Numbered from the stretch's first letter, positions 26,674 through 40,742 are shown. The stretch is 64,000 bases of DNA from Psettodes erumei (GCA_016785225.1 JAFBJZ010000371.1:377001-441000), one strand, 5' to 3'. The notes: generated from the letters alone by a model not told the origin. Numbers and translations: made by a program.

Positions 26674-27315
26674 ATGTTAATCAACTCTGATGGTTTAAAA
26701 CACTCTGATGTTTTACATTAACTGCCACTTCAGTGATGTTCCTGTGAGTAAACCGACTCTATCTACTGACTATCAAACATGTCCAAAAAACAAACTTAAA
26801 GACCTTAGCTTGCTCTTGTGAACCGAAGCATGAAAAGGATAGAATGACAATGGGGTTGTCATGGAAGTTTCAGTGCAATAAGGTTTGTTCAACTAAATAA
26901 GATGAAACTCAAATGTCTGAACACAAACAGAGGCTGTGTGACTCCCAGACCTAATCCCACTGTGCAGCCCCCTGATGGGCTGGCGGACGGGCTCTGGTGG
27001 AGAAGGAGGACAGAGTGTTTCCTTTGCTGATAGGAGCACAAACCAAATGTAAATGTGCGAAGGACAAAGAGTTGGCTGACTTCCCTCCGAACAGGCAGCA
27101 GGAAGGGGAAGTTGTTTTCTCTCTTTCCTAATTTGGTTCAGTGGGGGGATGGAAAGTTAATAGTGTGGTTTAAATTGAATGAACACTGACAGGAAATCAA
27201 ACATCAGAGGAGTGTTTCCTCCTGGCTTGAACTTGAATCTAAACACACTGGTGTCAGCATACTTCTGCAGCGACAAAAACAAATCACAGGAAGGGGACGA
27301 TGTCAACAGACTTAC

Positions 27316-27442
27316 CTAGCTTAGGCAGTGAGTACTGGACTTTGAAGTAGTCTTGGTAAAATCCCAGAAGCCTCTTGGTGATGTGGAGGCCGTAGTCCCC
27401 TGCTCCGCTGGAAATGGCATCCGGCCGGGCATACAGACGGAT
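27316..27442 (-). CDS. trhde: trhde exon 4: M1 N-terminal domain, approach to the catalytic domain
   Basis: Fourth coding exon, 127 nt (42 codons plus 1 nt), phase 0 in and phase 1 out. The acceptor is a strong pyrimidine tract ending TGTAG; the donor is GTAAGT, a perfect consensus. It encodes residues 340-381, with the family stretches IRLYARPDAI, GDYGLHITKRLL and DYFKVQYSLPKL. The lone G at the end should start the Asp codon that follows in the family. The next family segment (the GAMEN-like exopeptidase motif and then HEXXH zinc site) was not found at 1-27315. The exon lies inside a 66-residue open frame in another phase, which is only a shadow. Confidence 0.95.
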
Positions 27443-28434
27443 CTACAGGCAAAGGAGCAGAGAAAAGAAAGAATGAATCAGGCTGAATTTTTACAGTAGA
27501 TGGATCTAAATGAAAATACAAGGAGAAGTAATGGAATTAGTGTATGCTCAACTCTAGAGATACAGAATGGAACTAAGCCTAAACTGGGAAAGAAATTAAA
27601 CGTGGCAGGAGACACAGCCAGCTGTATATTAAAGTTTATGGAAGAAACAATGCACTCAGGTTAACTTTAAATCCAAATCGGCTGAGAGACAGAAATTAAA
27701 TTTGAGGGATTTTCTTTGCCCATCTTCATAAAAAACAAAACAAAGAGACAAGGAATTAGGCCACCGCTGGGCAGGTCAAGCCCACAGAGAGAGAGATAGA
27801 GTTAAACTGAATCAGGCTGGGATCGTGTTCAGTCACTTTTAGACACAGAGAAAAAGAAAAAAAAATCAAAGAAAGGTGAAAGTTCTGCTTCAGGCGGATT
27901 CCAATATTTCTCACAATTAAAGTTTTAGTGTGTTCTCATGATGCATGACACAAAGACTTGATGCATTCAATGCAAAGCGAGCTTCTCTGTTGTGTAATTT
28001 AACCAGGCGAGGGGAAAACGCACACACACACATTTGCAAAACTTTCCAATCAGTAATCAATAACCGCAAGATCACGTGACTGTTCTGCCCCTATCGGCAT
28101 GCTGAAGTGGAATGCTGACCTCGCTGAGAGAACAGCAGGACACCCCTGACTCATGTCAGTGTTGGATGGAGACGATCATTTAAAATGACCGTCTGATGTT
28201 TCTGTTTCCTGGTGCAGGATTAAGATCAAGCAGTTAACTTTTTTAGGTGCAGGGTTAAAGTTTAAAGTTTAAAAAAGTAACAGCAACTGAAACCTCAGTT
28301 CACCTCCTCACTGCCCACCAGGGTGAACAATAATGTTAAACCTACTGTCAGTTTGCAGAGTTACTGTATCTGTCTCCCATTAATACCCAGACATTTTAAA
28401 TTTAACAAGTGTAATGTTTCCAGTGTTAACCACA

Positions 28435-28790
28435 TTGGTTTGGGCTAAAACATACATACATTGTCACTAAAAATGCATCTGAGGCTGACGGGAATGTTGC
28501 TAGCTCTTTGATTGAAGTAGTGGGACACTGGGAACCATGAGCCCAATTCATGACAACAAATCTGACACTTATTTACATATTTCACATTTTCTGAATCATC
28601 TGGTGGATGTTGAGAGGTTTCACAGAATTAGAGAACATGCTGAGCTGCTGGTGGCACTAAAGGTTCAACAGAGTCACTGAGATTTGTCCTGCACGCATAG
28701 CTAATGTCCATACAAGGTTTCAGTCTGAGCCATTTTGTTGTTGTGACACTGTTTCAGTCCGAATCAACAGACCAAACGACGCCATCCTCG
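28435..28790 (+). repeat. degraded teleost dispersed repeat
   Basis: Phrases such as GAGGCTGACGGGAATGTTGC, CACTAAAGGTTCAACAGAGT and ACAGACCAAACGACGCCATC resemble a common fish repeat. It is much diverged, so boundaries are approximate. Confidence 0.35.
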
Positions 28791-29559
28791 GATCCATGAG
28801 CCGCCGAAGTGGTTCTAGCAGAGCAAAGATAAAATTAACTCTTAAACAGGATTTAGTCAAAGTATTTTTCCAGAGATCAGGATGAAGCAGGAAACCTCAA
28901 AGGAGTATTTTCTGTGACTGTGACACCTCGTTGAAAATCAGATTAAAAACATAAACTCTGCAATCAATTATTTTTAACTGGCTTTGATATGACTTATTTA
29001 CGACATACTTATTGCTGCAGTGTCAATCTGCCCATATACTCCCCAGATCCTGCAGCTCTGTCAGAAAAGTTTCACTACAAGGACTGTTTCTGGAGGCTAG
29101 AGCGATTCATTCAGACAGACAGATGGATGGACGTCTGCTCCATCTGAGTTAATTTATAAAAAAACAACAACCCAAAAAACACTGAAACTGTTTCTGAGAT
29201 AAAAAGCAATTTGGCAAGTTTGCAAGAGAAAATGAGGGACTGCAATTGCTCCGTCCAATCAACAGCCATGGTTTGATTCTTGACTCTTTATTCTGATGTC
29301 AGCTGTAAAACAGCTTGGTCTGCAGCAAAGTGCCGGGGGATACGGGGGGTGGGGTGGGGGGTGTCACCCTCCTCCCATTACCCACCTTAAACGCGGCAGA
29401 CAGGCTCTACCGCAGTGATGTCACTGATCAATAGGCATGTATCTGCCCGTTGTAATGAAAAAGTAAGCAAAAGCTGTGGTTTTACTGCCAGAGAGAGAGA
29501 GAGCAGCTCCCTGTCATGTCTTCCTGGGAGGTGGGGCGGTGGGGTTGGGTGGGGGATTG

Positions 29560-29625
29560 TGGTTCAAGGTGCGAGAGGTCGCAAGTTTCAATCCCAGATG
29601 AACCCTTTGCTTTTAATTGAAGTTC
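29560..29625 (+). repeat. possible tRNA-derived SINE fragment
   Basis: GTGGTTCAAGGTGCGAGAGG and GTCGCAAGTTTCAATCCCAG look like the A-box side and B-box (AGTTTCAATCC) of a tRNA-type SINE head. No body can be recognised. Confidence 0.3.
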
Positions 29626-31440
29626 CCCTGAGGGGGAATCAATACAGGTACATGTCATCTTATCGACACACTAGGTGCTCTCTCTCTCTCTCTCTCTCAG
29701 TTTCACTTCCACTGTGATAAAAGGGTGCAACTGTAAAAACAACATGGACTGCGTACAACGCACAACACGCATATGCAGAGTCAGGTGGTCATGGTGGGCT
29801 CAGTCTATACAGAAATATCTCAGCAAAGGTTGGATGGAGCATAATGATATTTTTTGTAGATGTTCATGGTCCCCGGGGGATGAATTCTAATGAGTTTGGT
29901 GATGCCCTGACATTTCCTGTAGAGCCAATGTGTCCCATTCACAGCATCAAAGTAGTCTAGAGGTTAAACAATGGGGACATCATAGACTGAAGAAAACGAT
30001 TTAGGGGCCGCCTGTGTAACTACTAACACAGACAATGATGCCACTAGTATTAATACGAATGCTATTATTAATGAATAAATGATGCCAATGCTTCACCACC
30101 TTCCTCCAGACCTCTCCTTTACTCCACAGTTCTCCCAGCAGGATGGATTTTTCAATAAAAATTGTAACTTGTTAAAGCTTCCTCCTCTTATTCCCCGAAT
30201 TCTCCTCCCTCCACCAGAACTCATCTTAGGGCGTGACAGCCAGCAGAGTGACTATCGGCTCAGAAAGCGGAGGTTTTATTGAAATTGGAGCTTCTGACGG
30301 TGGACTGGCTGCTGAATTGAGTATTATCTCCTGAGGATTCCTGAAAACGCCTCCAGTCATGTTCTCTCAGGTAAGGAGAAACCAGGGCGCATTACATTTT
30401 TCAATATGTATGTGTGTGTGTGTGTGTGTATAAAAGACGCTCTCACTTCAAAGTATCGGCATATACACATTCACCGTGGCCCCCCAGGACTGAAATATGA
30501 TGCTTGTGGTTGCTCTGTGATGTGGCCCCTGGTTAAAACCTGACTCACCAAGTTTGTGTTTTCCTGTTTGTGTCTCCGTGGTATTCCTTCGACATTTAAG
30601 AAACTCAGGTGCAGAGCAAAAGGCCCCAGTGCATTGTGGGATTGGCTCTGGCTTTGTGTGACCCTTGCTTTACAACACAACATCTGGGGACCATGGCCAT
30701 ATGAATCAAACTTTATATCAAGTCATCCAAAGGTTACATAGATATTTTAAGTGGTGGACTGACCAACCTACATTTCCAGTCCCCAGAGCCCCTGCTGCTG
30801 CTGCTCAAGGCTATAAAATTCACTTGCTAAATTCTACATTAATTCAAAATCATGGGTGATGTCACCACTCTGCTGCCCTAGAGTCTCTATTTCTATTCAT
30901 TGATAAATCCAGGGGATCACAGATTTCACAGTAAAATCCTCCTTTTTTTGAGTGAAGAGGTGAATGGATTACAGCCCCCACCCCTACACTACCCACGACC
31001 CACCACGGCTGAAAATCTTTTAATGTGAGGCAGATTAACAGCAAAAAGCAGCAGCAGCAGCAAATTATCACAGCAAACTGGAGTAGATCAGAAAAACCAA
31101 GGAGGCTTCTTACCAGAATACCTTCAAACGCACTAAACTTCTCAGACTGTAATAATACCCTGTCAGGTCTGTCACGTCTTTACTCTGAGCTGTGCAGGGG
31201 TTACTGGGCCTGTCTGTCAGAAGATTCAAAGCTAGACACCATCATAAATTCACTGTGGAGACATGAATAGCTCCTTGTACCTGTGTACAGGTACATAGCA
31301 GCTGTACAGGTACACAACAGAGTACATGCTTTGATGAAGTTCTCCTCTAATTAATAGGTTTGTGCTTCAAACTTAGCTCCAGAATATGAAAAATATAATC
31401 GTTTCACTGCTGTTAATGAATGAGAATGTCACCAGCTTTT

Positions 31441-31640
31441 ATATATATAGATATACAATAAAGGGCCTATAAATACAAGGCTCCAGCTAGCATGCAATTG
31501 GTTTAGCTTAGCATCAAGACTGGAAACAGCCAACGATAAAGAAATCCACCAACCAGCGCCTCCAAAGTTCAATAATTAAAATGCTGTTTGTTTATCCAAT
31601 GCTGTTAGGATATCGTTAAGCTAGCTGTTTCCCCCTGATA
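31441..31640 (+). repeat. teleost dispersed repeat relic
   Basis: Contains TTTAGCTTAGCATCAAGACT, GGAAACAGCC, AAATCCACCAACCAGCGCCT and AGCTAGCTGTTTCCCCCTG, phrases of a repeat I recognise as common in perch-like fish. A related scrap is at 18110-18160. Non-coding. Confidence 0.55.
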
Positions 31641-31724
31641 AAAATAGATCTTTCTCTTTTTATGACTGGTTTGTTAATTTTCGTCCACTCTGAACTCTTC
31701 TGATCGTTCTGTGGGTTTTTGATT

Positions 31725-31900
31725 TTATTACCTCTGCCAAGGAGGTTATGTTTTCATTGCTGTCTGTCTGTCTGAATGTTAACAGGATTAGGCAGAAACC
31801 TATGGACAGATATTCATGAAATTTGTAACAGAGGTGACTCCAAGAATTTTTCATATGGATTTTTCACCATTGGGAGATAGGGCAAATTTTCACAAAAAAT
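31725..31900 (+). repeat. 'TACCTCTGCCAAGGAGGTTATG' type dispersed repeat
   Basis: The opening ACCTCTGCCAAGGAGGTTAT, a TCTG run, then AACAGGATTAGGCAGAAACC and ATTCATGAAATTTG form a widespread vertebrate repeat that I recognise by phrase. Class uncertain. Confidence 0.5.
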
Positions 31901-32839
31901 GGAGGTCAAAATAGTATAAAATAATAATATAAATAATATAATACTAACAAAAGAATATAAATGATAAAGTAATATTAGCTACATTCCAAGAGCATGTGCT
32001 TCCACAAATGTTACATGTAGGAGATTTTTTTTTAAATATCAGTTGAGAAATGTACACGATAAGGGACATTTGGGGTCAAATGTCAGTTATGGGGAAATGG
32101 AGTGCTTTCTAGTTTTTCTTTTTTTAATTTTATTTTGGGGACTGATGACATTCAACCTCTATTGTCTCATCTGTCTTTTTCTGTTTTGTGGTTTTACACT
32201 GTTGTATTTGCAATGGGATTCACAACGCCCTACAAAGGTAAGTGACAGTTTGACTTTACAGCAGCAGCGCTTGCAAGTGTTTGGTCAGGTGAACACACAA
32301 ACTGGTCTGTAACATCCCTCTTTTTCTGTCACAAAAAGAATAGCGGCATTCTCTATTCAAAGATGAATGTCGTTCAAAGTTTCATCGGGATACTAACACA
32401 AAAAGGGCAAATAAAAGCCCCAAACTATGCCCTCACTATTCTCTCATCGTCCTCTTCTTAATTCATGTCAAATCTTCTTCTTCGGTTTTCTCTCCACTTT
32501 CCCTTACTTCCTCTTTCTCCTTTCCCCTTGTTATCTCTCCACTCGTCCGTGACATCTCTCACCACGTTCTGTCGCTCCGTCTGTCGCCCTTGGATGATGG
32601 ATGAGGTTATGGACGCTCGGTTGCCACGGTAATTTGATGGATGGTTTAGCAACTGATAGGAGCGCTGAGAGCATGCTCATGCACACAAACACACACACAC
32701 ATACAAACACACACAGAGTAACACATACCCCTCACAAACATATGCGGGTCCTTGACTTTGAGATCAACAGGCCTCAGACAGTCAGTACTCACTCCATAAC
32801 AAACACAGCTGACCCACAACTGCAGTGCCACACATCCGT

Positions 32840-32990
32840 CCAATCGTATCATCACTTTTGCTGACGACACTGCTGTGATGAAGTGAGACAACCTGGTAGC
32901 CGGAGCGAGCACAACAGTCCCTATGCCAATGTCAACAAGCTGAGAAGATGACTGCAGACTGTAGATGGAATGAACAACGTAAAATGCTGC
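32840..32990 (+). pseudogene. LINE reverse-transcriptase fragment
   Basis: A short translation reads SNRIITFADDTAVM followed by stops; FADD is the catalytic box of non-LTR reverse transcriptases and its surroundings fit. A NVNK-like piece follows near 32930. Only about 150 bp is recognisable, so the assignment is tentative. Confidence 0.4.
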
Positions 32991-35900
32991 TTCTAGTAAA
33001 TAAAGACACCCCCTCCATAGAGAGTCCCTCCTGCTTCCAGACTAGTCTTCATATTCAGGATTTAGTTTCACACATACTTCAAGGCTTTTCCTGACTTGGG
33101 ATGCGGTGTTTACATGGACAGACCTGGATTTTCTTTTTATAAATCATCCCAATATTATCAAAGTTTTTAATTGTCTGCAGCTGAATCCAAGATGCCTCAG
33201 CCTCCCACCATAAATTAATGCTGAAAGCAAATCCTCATTTATCAAACCCTGTCTGCGCATTATAATAAGACCTGCCAGCACACACAAAATGATGGGTATT
33301 TATGACAAGCGCAACTGTGTGATATTAACCATTATAAATAGTAATTTTCATTTACATAAAGGAACCCCACCCTTTAAACAACAACATGGGGGCAACAGGA
33401 TGGAGCGAGGAGCTTCATTGGTTATGTTAAAATGAAAGTAGTGGCAGTACTATTTAATTTTTTCCCAGGCTGGAAAGAAAGGCTTTGGAGGCTGGTCATA
33501 AATTAAGTTTGTTCACTTTGGCTGCTACTCATTGTGAGTTTTTGTGACCTTGCTAAGAATTGGATACAGAAGTGCTCAACTCAACCCTGTTAGTGTTTCA
33601 AGTTGATCTTTATCCCATAATAAGGGGGTAGAGGATATTAGAGTGGGGCTTACTGGATGTTTTGAGTTGTTTTTAGGTGTGTATAGACCGATCAGATACA
33701 GCCCAACAGCTCTGGATAAAGATAGATCACGAATCTCCACGTCCAAAGTATTGCATGTACAGGAGGCTACCATCTTGAGCTGGTGATGTCATTTGTAGAG
33801 AGGGTCTCACCCAAACACCCAAACAACCCATCAATATTATCTGCCAATCATGCCATCTCCATCGGAACTACAGGGCCCATCTCGGGGGGCCATTCCGGTT
33901 CCTCCTCCGGAGTAAGTACACATCCGTACAGCCCTGAAAAAACGGGGTTCTTAATAGCTTATTGGTAGTTACTTCACATAGTCAACAAGCACCGTAACAG
34001 GCTAACACAACAAACACTGCTGCTACCATCTTGGCTCCATGGTGACACTGTTCTTCTCGGGTGCTCTCGGAATCTCGGAAAAAAACAGTCGCAACATAAG
34101 TGCCCCACTCCTGCTTGAGCTACCAGGAACAACTTAGTAGTTCCAGCAGTGGGATACACCTATGGAAAATGCAGTTTTCCTGCATCTTTTTCTGCTTAAG
34201 AAACAACATGGGAAAAAATGTTAAGAAACTTGGATAAGAAAAAGAAGAAAAAGTTGCATTATCCCTTTACTCAGGATATTTAGTTTTTATGCTGACACAC
34301 AAACAAGATACAAACTATAGTCTCCAAGTAAATGCTGCTTCATTTAATGCTGTTCTCTCTCTCTGTTCTCTCTCATCAATTAACCCTTTAGGAGTTATAC
34401 TCTGTTTGTTTTTTAGCATCTTAACACAAATAAAATACAAACTATTGCCTGCACTCTGGGTCTCTGGTCTATCGTGGGAGACTTTGTGATGAAGTTGCTT
34501 CTTTTCTGAAGTTTTGGTGCCTGCAGATGTCAAGAAGTAGGACAGTAGGCGTAGGCGTTTTGATGTACGTCATACTGCTGTGTGTGTGTGTGTTGCCCTC
34601 AGTTCTCGCATTGTTTAATGTGAGTAATATTTTGACAGCCCAGAGGAGGTTAAAACTGTCCAATATTTGACAAGAGGGGGAAAATATGATAGAGAGGAGA
34701 GGAAATCAATTCTTTGTGGCTGAGATGTGGTTTTCTTCATCTTCTTCTCTTTTCCACAAGTCAGCTTGTTCCTAAAGATTTATCATACAAGGAGGATGAA
34801 TCAAAGGCTTACATTTGTCTTAAGGATGTTCCCAGGACTTGAAATCAGCCTTTAAGCTTCACAGCAACTTTAGCCTTTCAGAATGTTTTTGATAATATTT
34901 TATGTTCTCAGTTGTGCTATTGAGTCCCGCACCTGAGGCCTGACAGATTCGCCCCCCCCCCATTGCAAGTGTCCCCATTAAATTGGGAATAGTTTTCAGC
35001 AGTGTCAACTTTGTCTCAGAGTCTCAACAGGAACTCTCTGTAATGCAACAGATTTTTCTGATTGATAAATATTTGAAAATGCCATCAGAAGAGTAATGTT
35101 AGCGACCAAGGACAGGTTCAGCTGCAGCTTCTCAAAGCTCAAAGAAAACGACAACACACACACACACACACACATACACACATGAAGAAAAGCACTGAAA
35201 TAATAAATATGTGAGCCACTAATACGAGTAACAAGGGGATGAAGAAAGACATCAAATAATTTGCTTTACACATAAAATAATTTCTAATATGATAATGATG
35301 AATTGAGCTCTACCTTGTTAGCATATTTTTAGCAACTGTCTCTTTCTTCAGGCTATATCCTAAAATAAATTGGCATCTATTACAATACTGGGCAGTGAAA
35401 TCACATGATTTATTTTTGTTAGCATTAAAATACAACTCCCATGAGCCACAGCCCCTGTCCACACTGCTTTTGGACTGCACTTAACTGTGTTGTTAAATTT
35501 TAAATAAAGGCTGTCCCATAAAAATCAAATGTTAAAGTGACCTTTATCATTTCAAAATACTAATCTAACCCCACGGTAGATTATCATTACGGGGCAGGGC
35601 TGTTTTATCATTACGGGATGTTAATGTGACATTTAATGTCATTATGACTGCAGGATTTTTGTTACAGTTGTCCAAAATCCCCAACTTTTCTCTCAGCTTA
35701 CAGAAAAGCTTTTTTGACATTTATTATCAATTTAGAATGTTAAGAAGAGCATTATTATCCATGTATAACATTAATGTCATTGTGGATGAGTTTTATGTTT
35801 ACTTTCATTACATAACTGTAATGTGACATGTATTACCATACAACACAGAGCTTCAGTACGATTATATAACATTATGTGAAATATGTTGATGATGAAATAT

Positions 35901-37227
35901 TAACGTTTACTTTAATTTTCAGATGTTTCCATCCTCTCAGTAACCATGTGGTGTGACAGAGCCTCACAGCCTCAAGCTTTATGTTTGCGTTGCAATTGAA
36001 GGCAGATGAGCTGCAGACATCAAACCTGCTCACATTTTGATGCGCAGCGAAAATCAACTGCTTGGTAAACACCAACAGCCCCTGCTTCATGACGCCAAAA
36101 GGAATAACAAGCTCAATGGCTGAAAGATTTTGGGTGTGGGTGTGGGGGGTTGAACCAGGGGGCTGCTCAGCGGGTCATCACACACTGTTTGTTTGTTTAT
36201 ATTCCGCCAGACTTTAAGCCTCCCCGAAGGGAAAGTGTCTCATTACAGGAACACAGATTCTAACAGAGACACATTAGAAAGACAATACAGCGGAAAGACA
36301 AACAGCTGTTTGTGAAGGACAAAGAGAAAGAAAAAGGACGCCAAAAGAGGGAGAAGAAAAAGACTGATGTGAGTTGACAATGAGGTCTGAAGTATTCCAG
36401 ATCAACTGAAGATGCTCCAATCATTGGAGAGATGGAGAAAATTCCTTTATGTTTTTTTAAACTGTTACCATCATAAATGCTGTTTCAAGTGTTAATGCCT
36501 CATTTATTTATTTTTTAACTTAGCTGTTATTCTATCTTTTCCTGACTCATCGTTTGGTCTCCAGAGCAGTCTAGGAAATCTACTAACATTTAATAATGTC
36601 TTCTGTGGCTTTGGTAAAATGGTAAAATTACTGTAATAGGATACATATCACTCAAACGTGGACACTCACAGTGAAATCATTATCTTGTATCAGCCATTAT
36701 GACTGACTGCTGTGCATCCTGGGAAACTTAGATGCTTCAGAGTGACAACTAGCAATGTTGTGTGTTTTCATTATATGGTTCTTTCAATATTTATTTGTTG
36801 TTGGTTACTTGAAAACATTAGATAAAAATGTAGGTAAGAAAAAGTAAATGTCTTGTTTTTTGTGGTTAAATGCTACTAATAAACAAATTGAAATGAACAT
36901 CTCGGGGCATCCATTCATCTGGGACACAGACTATTATCAGGTAGCAACACATCAACCACAAGATATTGGCTTTTGCTGAGGCAGCTGTTGTTACATTATG
37001 ATTTGCAGGATGAAGTTATCTTTAAATGTTTGTTGCAGGGTAAATTGCATCATTTATGCAGGATTCAATTCAAGCTCTGGCACTTTCCTTTCATTTCTGC
37101 TGCTCTGAGGAGGATGGAAGGATGAGTGTTTCTGTTGGATGAAGTTGTTTCAGTGGTTATGATGAGGACAGATGTTTTTTTCTCTTTTCTTTCCCTCTGT
37201 CAAATAAAGCTGTTTCTTTTAGAGGTT

Positions 37228-37252
37228 TGGAGGAGGAGGAGGAGGAGGAGGA
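37228..37252 (+). repeat. microsatellite (GGA)8
   Basis: Eight GGA units between T-rich and GGAT-rich flanks. Confidence 0.9.
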
Positions 37253-38477
37253 TGGAGGGATGGAAGGATTAATGTTTCTGTCATGAAGAGGCTGCTCGCC
37301 AAACAGACAGCAGCATCTCCACTGCCTCCAGGCCAAAACATGGATTTTAATATGAGAACGATGCTGTAACAGAGACATAGCATGTGTTTGTAAATAAGAA
37401 AATATGCATATGCTGCTTCCTGGATTTCTTTCATACACTACACACTGTTTTTTTAGGCTGTGTGTGCAAATAGAATCTTATCCTGATTTTATAAAAACTG
37501 TTATTTGACCAGGACACTTAATCTCAAATCTGTCCTTCCACAGTGTCATGGCCAAATGGAGCTGCCACTGTGACTGAGCCCTCATAAATTATCAGGTATG
37601 TGACAGGATGAACAGTATCTCCTCTGCTCTGTGTTTGTGGAATAAAATTCCATTCATTCAACATTTATCACTGCAAAAAAAACTGAGGTACTTCATCATC
37701 ATGACTGCTGAGTTGCTCAGGATTTGACACGTGTCTTCTTCACAACTCCCAGCAGTGAAACTGAAACCTCATCAGAAACAAGCGTGTCAGCTCTTTACGA
37801 GTCCTTCATCACTGTTGAACTTTTTTGTTTGTTCATTTGTTTGTTGTTTTTTGCAATTTAAAATTTCATTCCTGTCTGGTAGTTTCAGAACAGTCCCAGA
37901 AAATACATTATTTCTATTTATTTTTTAAATTTTACCTTTTAGTGCAGTGCACTGCATATTTCAATGCTGCAGGACTCATGATAATCTAGAGTAAGGAGCA
38001 TCTTAAGGATCAGTCATGCTCCCTTTATGTAAATAAAACATACAGAAATTTCAAACAAGGCAAACATCACTGCAATCATACTTGCATGGATACATGCATG
38101 GATGCAGCAGCTCAGAATCAAAACTTTCTGATGACAACAATCAGTATAGTAGCAACAGTAGATCTTAAGAAACATTTTAAGAATATCTCATGTCTTGAAA
38201 ACAGCTCTGAAAAGTCTTAGTGTATGTTTTGTCTTGCAGTTTAATGCAGTGCAAAAAACATGTTTGTCGCTGAGGTCATAGTTAAATATGATGTTCTACT
38301 GGGCTACATTTTTAGTATTTTATTCAGGATTTTGGTCCTTTTTATTTGCATATTTACACACATAGCAGCAGGGTGGGGGTAGAATAATAGTGATACTTAT
38401 AAATGTAAACACACTAAATGTAACACCATCAACACCGTATAAGTGAATTTACACACACACTTATACATTTCCATTTC

Positions 38478-39040
38478 CAATGGCTACGTTCACATGCACA
38501 GTTTAGTCGAGCTATGGTTGTAGCTACACTGTGTGACTTAAATGGACTACTGTTCCTGTCCTTGTCTGCATGTAAATCAATAAATTAATTTATTGATGGA
38601 ACTATGCCCAGTTGACCTTTTACATCACAGACCAAACAATTAACCAACAAGTTATATAACAATAAAAAGAAGTTAGCTAGCAGCAAGCTGTTATGATGTT
38701 GAGCTGTAAAAACATGGAGGACTTTACAGCTCTGTATAATTCGTACGTGCTGTACACTGTACTTTGTATTCAAATAAGATTCACTCTATCCGTCATTCTT
38801 ATGACGTTATCTGAAGACAGAAGACCACCAGTGTTAGTGCTGTTAGCCTGTTGTTAGCAGCTTCTTCTTCTGTTACTACTTTTTGTTCAACTTCTGGGGC
38901 AAGAAATGTGTTCAATTCCCAACCACATTATCTGGGTGTGTTCGACTATAAGAAGTTTGACTTAAGCCAGACTTCAGTGTTTACATGCTTTGGTTTTAGT
39001 CAAGCTAATGTAATAGTCGGACTAAGAAAGTATCATGTAC
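38478..39040 (+). mobile_element. short non-autonomous DNA element, copy 1
   Basis: About 560 bp, non-coding, matching the reverse complement of 42828-43290 over its whole length. Shared segments include CAGTTTAGTCGAGCT, TTTATTGATGGAA, GTTGACCTTTTA, CACAGACCAA, GAGCTGTAAAAACATGG and TTCAATTCCCAAC. Both ends carry related sequence (TTTACATG / CATGTAAA, TTAGTC / GACTAA), suggesting terminal inverted repeats. Superfamily not determined. Confidence 0.7.
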
Positions 39041-40742
39041 ATGTATTTAGTGTTAAGCTCATTTGGCGTTAATGCTAATGTGACTAATATTTTTGAATCC
39101 CGCGTTAGATGTGATGATGGTTGAGTCTTTGGTTTTGGTTAAAGAGGATTGAATCGTCTGCTGTGAGGAGATACACACTCCTAATACAGCAGAGCCCAGA
39201 CAGAGAGAGACCTAACCTGTAGATTCATAAAATGTATGGTTCTAAATTTCTCCTTCCCACTGTTGTAAAAGGAGAGCTCCCACACCTGTAGAGTCTGTAT
39301 CACCCGAAGCAGAACCACGGTTACAATGTATGTTTACTTTTATTCACCTGTGAGGTGACTGTAAAATAATGCAAGTGGTAGCTTTTGTTTTTTGGTGAGT
39401 AACCACAGGAAGGTTTAAAAATAAAGACTAATTTATTCATTACAGAGACTATGACTCACAAGCCCGACCAATTCAACCACAATACAACTGTACGCACACA
39501 CACATACACACAAAACACACAGGCACACACACACACAGAAACATGCGATGGTTATAAATGCCCCAGATATGATTTGTCATTAAAACAGCATTACACCAAA
39601 ATTATCTTTCAGTAACAAGGAGACTCAGGCAGTGTGTGTGTGGGTGTGGGTGTTGCAGTTCTGTCCTTGAGTTTTCTGGCAGATGAGATGGATGACCTGT
39701 AATTACACTGATAGAGAGATGATCGAAGGAGGGGAAGAAGGAGAAGGAGGAGAAGAAACAAGGTCGTGTATGTATTAGTCCTTAAGAAGCACCAAGGCAT
39801 GCATGTGCACGTTTCTGTTTTAAACATTACTGGTTCCTACCATTCCTAAAGGAGGATGGGACATCGGCAAAACAATGACCAAGTTCACTGGTGTTGTTCT
39901 GGGTACCAACACTGACCCCATCCTGGCCCCAGTTCTTCGACCATCCCCCCTCCCCAAAACCCAGGAGGCAGCAAGAGACAATGACTGGAAGCCACATATT
40001 GTAGTATTGCTGCTGATTTTGCTTCTTCATGAACCCAGTCAGCAGCTGTAGCATAAGCTCAAGCAGTACAGGCTCACAATTAAAATACCTTACTTTAGCA
40101 GCCAATCACTGAAATTAGTCAAAAACACACTCCATTTTCACTGCCATAACTCAGTCAAAGAGCACACGGATATCATTACACATATTTTTAGAATCAATGT
40201 GACTCCCACTTTCAGAAGATATAATTATCCCAAACGTTCATTATGCATTAACACCAATTAATCTGCTTCAATGCCATCAAAAAAACGCTCCTTATATTTC
40301 AAGAACTTGCCTGAGAATCATCAAGTTGTCTTCAGCATCACCAGTTAACCAGTGACACTGGCTCACACAGCCATGAATACACTGTAAACAGCAACTGCTA
40401 ATGGCTAATTCGACATATTTTTAATGGTGCCAGTTTGCCAAGATGTAAACAAATATAGACACACAGTACAATTAATCATGTCAACACTGATCTTTAATGT
40501 TAACACCCCTCCCCCCACATCTTTATGGGAATTCCAAAATGTAGAGCATGATGATGCCAGAAAAAGAAGGAACTGAGGAGGTGCAGATTTATCAGTTTTG
40601 CCCATCAGTTCTGCCAATGAAATATTCCCATATTTGGTGTCTGTATTAGGTCCCTATCTGGCTCCATATCAGGTCCAAGTGTGTTACACATACGACTAAG
40701 CCGACGAAGTAATAAAACCATGTTGACCTCTATGCAAGAGAC

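Larger units (their letters stand above)
1..27315 (-). other. trhde: trhde intron 4 (partial, inferred)
   Basis: Sequence following the exon 4 donor on the minus strand. No exon encoding the next conserved family segment was found, so this is inferred to be the first part of a long intron 4 running beyond position 1. It contains minisatellites, a hAT-like element, a Tc1-type relic, an (ATGG)n-tailed retroposon, a tRNA-Lys-like sequence and microsatellites. In the gaps (for example 5800-7300, 7700-11000, 11400-13000, 22050-22950, 24600-25450) I see only AT-rich non-coding DNA with short open frames that show no codon bias or family resemblance. Confidence 0.7.

Noticed and set aside
32601..32912. 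Possible short genes around 32600-32900
   Set aside because: CA-repeat translation; only the brief FADD scrap near 32860 looks meaningful and it is a LINE relic.
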